DNA of 19,347 nucleotides, taken from NCBI GenBank assembly GCA_042576225.1, contig JBHPCA010000026.1:1-19347 (forward strand), written 5' to 3'. The translations under genes were made by a program, and so were the position numbers. This document shows, piece after piece, positions 14,185 through 19,347 of this stretch. Every line of letters begins with the position of its first letter. Within the stretch, counting starts at the first letter, position 1. Source of the DNA: GWF2-30-66 sp042576225. GTDB lineage: Bacteria; Babelota; Babeliae; Babelales; Vermiphilaceae. Below the pieces are notes generated by a model that did no database searches, had not been told where the DNA came from, and was given only the letters and a program-made list of their open reading frames with translations.

Positions 14185-14859
14185 TTATTTTTTAACGCGT
14201 AACGTTAATTTTTCACATTCTTCACATACAATTGTAAATACTTTATCTATATCGTCTGTCAATGTAAACAATTCTAAATCTTCTCTCTTAATAAGCCCAT
14301 GTGCAACAGCACTAAAGTTCAGCCATTCAATAAAATCTCGCCAATATTCCTCACCCACCATAACAATCGGCAATCTTGGCAACTTTTTTGTCTGTATAAG
14401 TGTTATAATCTCTGCCAACTCATCCATTGTGCCAAAGCCACCAGGAAACACCACAAAAGCCTGTGCATGCCTTGTCATTAACCATTTTCTTGCAAAAAAA
14501 TACTCCAACTCAAAATACTCTTGCACACATGGATTTTTTCCCTCACCCAACTCTTTAACACCTATGCCCACACTTTTTACACCACTTTTTATCTTTGATA
14601 TAGCACCACAGTTTGCCGCATGCATAACCCCAGAACCACCGCCCGTGATAACAGAAACTCCATGATTAACAAATCTTTGCGCAAGATCAAACGCATCTTG
14701 TGCAAACTTGGTTTTTTGCCCAAGCCTTGCACCCCCAAAAATAGTAATTCTTGGCTTTGATAAGTTTGATAATTTCCAAGAACCATAGGCCACCTGGAAT
14801 AAAACTTTCATGAACCCAAAAACATCTGGAAAACATGAAAATAATCTTTTAAAAAACAT
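14185..14859 (-). CDS. LOG-family (lysine-decarboxylase-like) protein 2
   Basis: 224 residues, a tandem paralogue of the next gene. ITIFGGAR (38-45), ITGGGSGVMHAANCGA (71-86), R124 in FFARKW and FPGGFGTMDE (138-147) hold the substrate and catalytic sites of the family. The N-terminal 30 residues (CFPDVFGFMKVLFQVAYGSWKLSNLSKP) parallel those of the sister protein, so the duplication included this extension. The two differ at many positions, so they are old copies and may have different substrates. ATG 14859 has AAAGGA at good spacing. It follows copA with a 33-bp gap. Confidence 0.88.
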   Translation of the reverse strand: MFFKRLFSCFPDVFGFMKVLFQVAYGSWKLSNLSKPRITIFGGARLGQKTKFAQDAFDLAQRFVNHGVSVITGGGSGVMHAANCGAISKIKSGVKSVGIGVKELGEGKNPCVQEYFELEYFFARKWLMTRHAQAFVVFPGGFGTMDELAEIITLIQTKKLPRLPIVMVGEEYWRDFIEWLNFSAVAHGLIKREDLELFTLTDDIDKVFTIVCEECEKLTLRVKK

Positions 14860-14892
14860 GTTTCTATCCTTTTTTAATCCAAATTAATCCAA

Positions 14893-17025
14893 TTAATCCA
14901 AAGAGGCCCTTTTTAATCGCAGCGCATTTAACACCACAGAAAGACTGGAGAATGACATTGCAGCACCTGCCAGCATGGGACTAAGCGCTACCTGCCAAAA
15001 CGGATACAAACAGCCTGCTGCAACAGGAACTAACACTATATTATACCCAAAAGCCCACACAAGATTTTGATAGATATTTTTCATTGTTGATTTTGAAAGA
15101 TTAATAAGCTTTGGAACTAACGATATATCAGCTCGCAACAAAGCAACCTCTGCACTCTCAATTGCGATATCAGTTCCAGAGCCTATAGCTATGCCCACAT
15201 CTGCCAAGGCCAATGCAGGCGCATCGTTAATCCCATCACCAACCATCGCCACAACATTTCCTTCCTGCTTTAGTTTTTGAATATAAGATGCTTTCTCTTG
15301 AGGTAAAACTCTTGCAAAAAATCTCTTAATACCAACCTCTTTGGCAACTACTGAAGCTGAAATTTCATTATCACCGGTTATCATAACAGATTCTATACCC
15401 ATCTTTTTTAACTTATCAATAGTTAGGGCAACTTCAGGCCTTATCGTATCTTTTAAACAAAAAACAGAAACCAGCTTTTTATCGATACTCACAAAAGAAA
15501 CTGACACAGCCCCCTTGGACCAGTTTGCATTACAATCGTAAGCCTCATCTGTTATTGAAACCCCATGCTGCTCCATCAGTTTTTTCGAGCCTATTAACAC
15601 TTCATGATTATCGTAAAACGCCCTTACCCCCAAGCCTGAAATTGCTTCAAACTTGTTCACTTTAATATCTTCAAGCTCCTGATATTTCTTCTCGAGGTAA
15701 CGAACCACAGCTTGTGAAACCGGATGCCCGGATAATTTTTCTATAGAGTGTATAAGAGATAAAACAGATTCTTCAGACACAAGCCCACCTGGCAAATCAT
15801 GTGTAAGGAACACAAAATCTTTTACCTCCTGTTTGCCTGCAGTCAACGTTCCAGTCTTGTCAAAAACAACAACAGAGATTTTTTTTGCCAACTGAAATAC
15901 ACGAGCCTCTTTGACCAAAATCCCCTCTTTGGCTCCCCTGCCTGTTGCAACCACTATAGAAGTTGGAGTTGCCAAGCCCAAAGCACACGGACATGCGATT
16001 ATTAAAACAGATACAATAGAGATAAGTGCATACAAGAATCTGGGTTCAGGACCGTACAGTCCCCATACAATACCCGACAATAAAGCAATAAAAATAACAG
16101 CCGGCACAAAGTAAGAAGATATAGTATCGACCAGTTTTTGAACCGGCGCCCTTGAGGCCTGTGCGCTCTTTACCAATGCTATTATTTGCGCCAGCATGGT
16201 ATGTTTTCCAACTTTAGTTGCCCGCATGGTAAATGAGCCAGTTTTGTTTATAGTAGCCCCTACCACAAAATCTCCAGTGCGCTTGAATGCAGGTGCAGCC
16301 TCCCCTGTTACCATACTTTGATCAATGGTAGATTCCCCGGTAATAATCTGACCATCAACAGGAATCTTTTCTCCCGGTTTAATCAAAATAATCTCATCTT
16401 TATTAACTTTTTCTACCGGTATAACAATCCAAGCATCTGATCTGAACACAGTTGCCTGCTGAGGCTGCAAATTAACTAAATCTTTAATCGCAGATGAAGC
16501 GCGCCCCTGTGCACGAATTTCTAAAAACTGTCCCAATAAAATAAACGTTATAATCGCACAAGAAGCTTCAAAGTACACATGCGTTGGCACCCCTAAAGAA
16601 GCAAGCCAATCCCCAAATAAAACAACAAACGCAGAATAAAAATAGGCCACCGACGTTCCAAGCACAATGAGCGTATACATGTTTACTTTGCCTTTTTTTA
16701 AGGCTTTGAACGCTAAAACATAAAATCGCCACCCCACCCAAAACTGAACCGGCGATGCCAACAACAACATGAACCATTTGTTTGTAAAAATTTTAGGCAC
16801 AAAATCAAACCACGCTGAAGCAGCTGAGGCAGCTGAGCCTATTGGGCCAAGAATTAAAATAAAAGTAATTATGGAACTTACGACAAGTTTAATTTTAAGA
16901 GCCCTTAACTGCTTTTTTTGCTCCAAATCATCCATATGGGCTACATGATCATGTACGTGATTATTATTATTTTCATGTTTATCATGATTACCATGACCAT
17001 CATGTTCATGCTTATCTATATTCAT
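14893..17025 (-). CDS. copA: P1B-type copper-exporting ATPase with His-rich N-terminus
   Basis: About 710 residues from ATG 17025, which has GGAG six bases before it; an in-frame TTG four codons upstream is unlikely to be used. P-type ATPase landmarks: actuator VTGEAAP, phosphorylation site VVFDKTGTLT (D389), nucleotide-site LSGHPVS, and hinge GDGINDAPAL. Metal-path motifs: CPC in ACPCALGLATPTS (residues 345-347), YN in TM7 (FGYNIVLVP) and MSFSS in TM8. These indicate P1B-1, exporting Cu+ or Ag+ from the cytosol. Instead of the usual N-terminal CxxC metal-binding domain, it has an Asp/His-rich head with nine His in the first 30 residues. Eight membrane segments are expected. It heads an operon with two LOG genes. 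Confidence 0.92.
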   Translation of the reverse strand: MNIDKHEHDGHGNHDKHENNNNHVHDHVAHMDDLEQKKQLRALKIKLVVSSIITFILILGPIGSAASAASAWFDFVPKIFTNKWFMLLLASPVQFWVGWRFYVLAFKALKKGKVNMYTLIVLGTSVAYFYSAFVVLFGDWLASLGVPTHVYFEASCAIITFILLGQFLEIRAQGRASSAIKDLVNLQPQQATVFRSDAWIVIPVEKVNKDEIILIKPGEKIPVDGQIITGESTIDQSMVTGEAAPAFKRTGDFVVGATINKTGSFTMRATKVGKHTMLAQIIALVKSAQASRAPVQKLVDTISSYFVPAVIFIALLSGIVWGLYGPEPRFLYALISIVSVLIIACPCALGLATPTSIVVATGRGAKEGILVKEARVFQLAKKISVVVFDKTGTLTAGKQEVKDFVFLTHDLPGGLVSEESVLSLIHSIEKLSGHPVSQAVVRYLEKKYQELEDIKVNKFEAISGLGVRAFYDNHEVLIGSKKLMEQHGVSITDEAYDCNANWSKGAVSVSFVSIDKKLVSVFCLKDTIRPEVALTIDKLKKMGIESVMITGDNEISASVVAKEVGIKRFFARVLPQEKASYIQKLKQEGNVVAMVGDGINDAPALALADVGIAIGSGTDIAIESAEVALLRADISLVPKLINLSKSTMKNIYQNLVWAFGYNIVLVPVAAGCLYPFWQVALSPMLAGAAMSFSSLSVVLNALRLKRASLD

Positions 17026-17042
17026 AATTTTCTCCAAAAAGA

Positions 17043-17071
17043 TTTATAAAAAAATAATAGCACGAATCCAA
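17043..17071 (-). promoter_or_regulatory. putative promoter of copA operon
   Basis: On the minus strand TTGGAT (17071-17066), 17-base spacer and TATAAA (17048-17043). The start site would lie near 17036, giving a very short leader and supporting ATG 17025 over TTG 17037. No clear CopY/CueR-type operator palindrome is seen. Confidence 0.4.
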
Positions 17072-17164
17072 TTCTTAATTTAATATTATTATTAACACGA
17101 AAACAAAAAATTTAAATAAAAAATGGCTAAAGAGAAGTGTTTGAATATAAAAAATAATTTCATA

Positions 17165-17194
17165 TTGAAAAATAATCTTAAATTTTGTTAAGAT
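17165..17194 (+). promoter_or_regulatory. putative promoter of the secreted hydrolase gene
   Basis: TTGAAA (17165-17170), 18-base spacer and TAAGAT (17189-17194), 67 bases before the ATG at 17261, with GAGGGGG (17248-17254) as ribosome site. Confidence 0.4.
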
Positions 17195-17260
17195 AAGGAC
17201 GAGAATAGAAGGGGATAAAAAATACATAGAGAAATTTAAGTGAAATAGAGGGGGTACAAA

Positions 17261-18661
17261 ATGAGAAAAATAAGACGAAAGAAATTAAATATATATCGCA
17301 TAATCTTTAAAATACTTGTGTTTGTAAACTTTATTGGTAATTATCAGGTAATAATTGGCAATTCTCACATGGGTGATACTCGTATGGGTGATTCTCAAAA
17401 GAGCCTTAATGCTCCAGAGACTTGGCTTACGGTGTTTTTTCACGGGGTAATAAGCATAGCCCCGGTATTATCTTTTGAAACAATGGGACAAATAAGAAAC
17501 AATAAAATAGAAAATACTGTTTATGAAGCTTATGTTAATAATGCACGAAGAAATAACTTTTTTAACAAAAACCAAATCAAGCAGGCACTTGGTCTTAGAA
17601 AAATAGACAGAACCAGAAGAGATACTAATGACGCATGCTCAGTTATTGCAAACGTAATGGATCTACAATATTCCTGGAGCACTGCCCCAACCAAAAATCA
17701 TTATTATACATTTGGCTGGTCTGGGCTTATGACCAGTGATAAAAGATACCAAAGTGCAAAGAAATTTTATAACGCATTTTCTAGCGAGATAAAAAAATTT
17801 CACGACAAGGGAATCTATCCAAAAACCAGACTTATAGGGTTTAGCCATGGCGGCAATGTATGCTTAAACATCGCCAATGTACTGAAAAAAGAAAAACTTA
17901 CAAAACCATTTGACGTAGACGAGTTAATCTTACTTGGCATGCCCGTCATGGATAAAACAAACTTTTTGGTAAACAACCCATTATTTAAAAAAACATACCA
18001 CTTTTACTCAAGCTCTGATCGGGTCCAATTTCTTGATTTTTCCCAACCTGGCAAACTATTCTCTAGAAAAAAATTTCGGGCAAATAAAAAACAGGCGCTT
18101 ACAAACAACCTTTTGCAAGTAAGAGTAGAGATGCTTAGAAATATTAACTTAAAATCCGGTTGGGGACTTTATAAAGAACTATCAAATAAAAATAATACTA
18201 AATCGAAAATGTCGCGACACTCAAGCAGGATAAGAAAAAGCTCTCCCGGCCACTGTGAATGGTGGTTTCTCAGCTATACAAGTAAGCATTATAGAGATAA
18301 TTTTGCACTTGCACCTCTTCCTTTTGTCGCATTTATCCCTACAATTATATCACAGATGCACAACACAGAGCATACACCCAACAAAACAAAAATATTTGGC
18401 AACCAACTAACCCTTAGAATAAGACCTTTTGAGTGCTCTATGGCAATAAAAACAAGATATAGTAAAAAAATGGCACAATTTTTGTCAAAAGAAAAATTCG
18501 ATCTCATAAAAAAGACTGTCGACCAATACCCCTTTGAAAAGACAAAAATAAAGATGTGTGAAGAACAAATTAATAAAGAAATAACCAAAGCAAAAACCAG
18601 AGTTGCCAACTATTTTAAAAAACACCCAAAAGACAATCGTAAACACAGAAAAACGAGTTAA
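17261..18661 (+). CDS. exported alpha/beta-hydrolase (lipase/esterase-like)
   Basis: 466 residues. A basic start (MRKIRRKKLN) and a hydrophobic segment (about 11-33) form a long signal peptide or membrane anchor. VFFHGV (58-63) is an oxyanion-type strand/loop. LIGFSHGGNVCLNIA (191-205) is the nucleophile elbow G-x-S-x-G with Ser195. FYSSSDRVQFLD (D253) and PGHCEWWF (H330) are well placed as the acid and His of the triad. This is a lipase/esterase-type fold; substrate unknown, and a host or membrane lipid is only a guess. Two short direct copies, HMGDT and RMGDS, follow the signal (36-45), and the last 90 residues are Lys-rich. It has its own promoter and ribosome site, and no operon partner on the same strand except the ankyrin gene 118 bp downstream. 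Confidence 0.75.
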   Translation: MRKIRRKKLNIYRIIFKILVFVNFIGNYQVIIGNSHMGDTRMGDSQKSLNAPETWLTVFFHGVISIAPVLSFETMGQIRNNKIENTVYEAYVNNARRNNFFNKNQIKQALGLRKIDRTRRDTNDACSVIANVMDLQYSWSTAPTKNHYYTFGWSGLMTSDKRYQSAKKFYNAFSSEIKKFHDKGIYPKTRLIGFSHGGNVCLNIANVLKKEKLTKPFDVDELILLGMPVMDKTNFLVNNPLFKKTYHFYSSSDRVQFLDFSQPGKLFSRKKFRANKKQALTNNLLQVRVEMLRNINLKSGWGLYKELSNKNNTKSKMSRHSSRIRKSSPGHCEWWFLSYTSKHYRDNFALAPLPFVAFIPTIISQMHNTEHTPNKTKIFGNQLTLRIRPFECSMAIKTRYSKKMAQFLSKEKFDLIKKTVDQYPFEKTKIKMCEEQINKEITKAKTRVANYFKKHPKDNRKHRKTS

Positions 18662-18663
18662 AA

Positions 18664-18694
18664 AAATAGCTCTTTTATTCTAAAAAAGCTATTT
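18664..18694. terminator. weak AT-rich hairpin
   Basis: AAATAGCT (18664-18671) pairs with AGCTATTT (18687-18694) just after the hydrolase stop. A T-run follows only when read on the minus strand, so its use as a terminator of the hydrolase gene is doubtful. Confidence 0.3.
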
Positions 18695-18779
18695 CCAAAT
18701 CGTTTGATTGCCAAGAAAATATCTTCTCTGATATCTTAAAAAAAGATAAAATATTTTAATATCAAAGAAAGAGTTGCGC

Positions 18780-19347
18780 ATGAAACAAACGAATATATCG
18801 CTCGTATCAATAGTGTTGTTTTTAACTATAGGCGTGTCAATAACAAGTACTCGTAACACACTGTGCATGAAAAAAATAAAACTTAAAAATCCATTTTCAT
18901 GTTTTAGCAAGTCTAAAAAAAATAAAAAGGAAAAAAGCAAATTTCGTGCCCTCATAATAGCCAGCAAAAAAAATAATATTAAAGAAGCTAAGCAACTCCT
19001 TAAAAAAGGCGCAAAACAGTTAATAGGCAATTACAGTAATGGAAATACAGCACTACATTGTGCCTGTCTAAATAATAACCTAAAAATGGCAAACCTACTT
19101 ATCAAAAATGGAGGAAAACAAGTAATCAATATTCCTGCTCGCAAGAATTACAATATTAGACCTTTGTATTCAGCTTGTTTAAAAAATAGTGAAAAAATGG
19201 TAAAACTTTTGATGAAAAATGGTGGGCACAAATCAGTTGATGCCCATACAACACATGAAAAATCACCTCTTTGGGTAGCCTGTTATTACGGCAATCTAAC
19301 AATATGCCGCATGCTTATCCCATACTGCAAAAAAACAATAAACATGC
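18780..19347 (+). CDS. exported ankyrin-repeat protein, 3' end beyond window
   Basis: Open from ATG 18780 to the right edge: 189 codons and no stop. Residues 1-24 look like a signal peptide (SLVSIVLFLTIGVSITS). A Lys-rich linker follows (about 32-58), then ankyrin units: NGNTALHCACLNNNLKMANL-LIKNGG (from about residue 88), a diverged unit with PLYSACLKNSEKMVKLLMKNGG, and SPLWVACYYGNLTICRMLI at the edge. Each is the TPLHxAxxxGxxxxVxxLLxxGA pattern in altered form. Ankyrin repeats bind proteins; in host-associated bacteria such exported proteins are often effectors, which is inference here. The loop-like insert KQVINIPARKNYNIR gives long units, not the canonical 33. It sits 118 bp after the hydrolase gene. 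Confidence 0.8.
   Translation, partial: MKQTNISLVSIVLFLTIGVSITSTRNTLCMKKIKLKNPFSCFSKSKKNKKEKSKFRALIIASKKNNIKEAKQLLKKGAKQLIGNYSNGNTALHCACLNNNLKMANLLIKNGGKQVINIPARKNYNIRPLYSACLKNSEKMVKLLMKNGGHKSVDAHTTHEKSPLWVACYYGNLTICRMLIPYCKKTINM

Noticed and set aside
14108..14665. 185-residue plus-strand frame across the two LOG genes
   Set aside because: It is antisense to conserved GGG and PGG motifs of both LOG proteins, and its peptide shows no family.
17023..17037. TTG start four codons before the copA ATG
   Set aside because: The GGAG ribosome site lies within this stretch and serves ATG 17025; the predicted transcript also starts at about 17036.

Overview
The window is AT-rich, gene-dense bacterial DNA. 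It mixes ordinary metabolic and transport genes with proteins that carry an apparent N-terminal export signal plus eukaryote-like or hydrolytic domains: two WD40-type propellers, a start of an ankyrin protein, a papain-like cysteine protease and a Ser-hydrolase. This mix, with many lineage-specific proteins, suggests a host-associated bacterium with a reduced genome. Candidatus Dependentiae (TM6) or a similar protist endosymbiont is my best guess. That is an inference from gene style; no rRNA, tRNA or other taxonomic marker is present.

Left part (1-3.9 kb): a GT4 glycosyltransferase running off the left edge (minus), a divergent type I isopentenyl-diphosphate isomerase (idi), a 441-bp foldback element that cuts off an IS200-type transposase gene, and an exported WD40-type protein of 377 residues. 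Middle (3.9-5.3 kb): a decayed DinB/maleylpyruvate-isomerase-like gene interrupted by a complete 875-bp IS5-family element with a TAA target duplication, followed by an orphan 3' coding fragment. The foldback element has the same terminal 15 bases as this IS, so the IS may mobilise it in trans.

Centre (5.3-8.6 kb): a multi-pass membrane protein (minus), then a rightward cluster of two HAD-superfamily proteins (one soluble, one with an N-terminal membrane anchor) and a SAM-dependent methyltransferase. From 8.6 to 11.7 kb: an exported cysteine protease-like protein with its own strong promoter, then a sodium:solute symporter behind a ~285-nt leader. The leader holds a 17-codon reading frame, an inverted repeat and four 9-bp repeats.

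Right part (11.7-19.3 kb): a ten-repeat exported WD40-type protein flanked by two almost identical intrinsic terminators; a leftward operon of a copper-type P1B ATPase and two LOG-family (lysine-decarboxylase-like) proteins; an exported alpha/beta hydrolase; and the start of an exported ankyrin-repeat protein cut by the right edge.

The + strand is clearly G-richer than C on the left (to about 3.9 kb) and C-richer than G over most of the right. The change lies in the IS/pseudogene zone. No CRISPR array, tRNA or rRNA was recognised.
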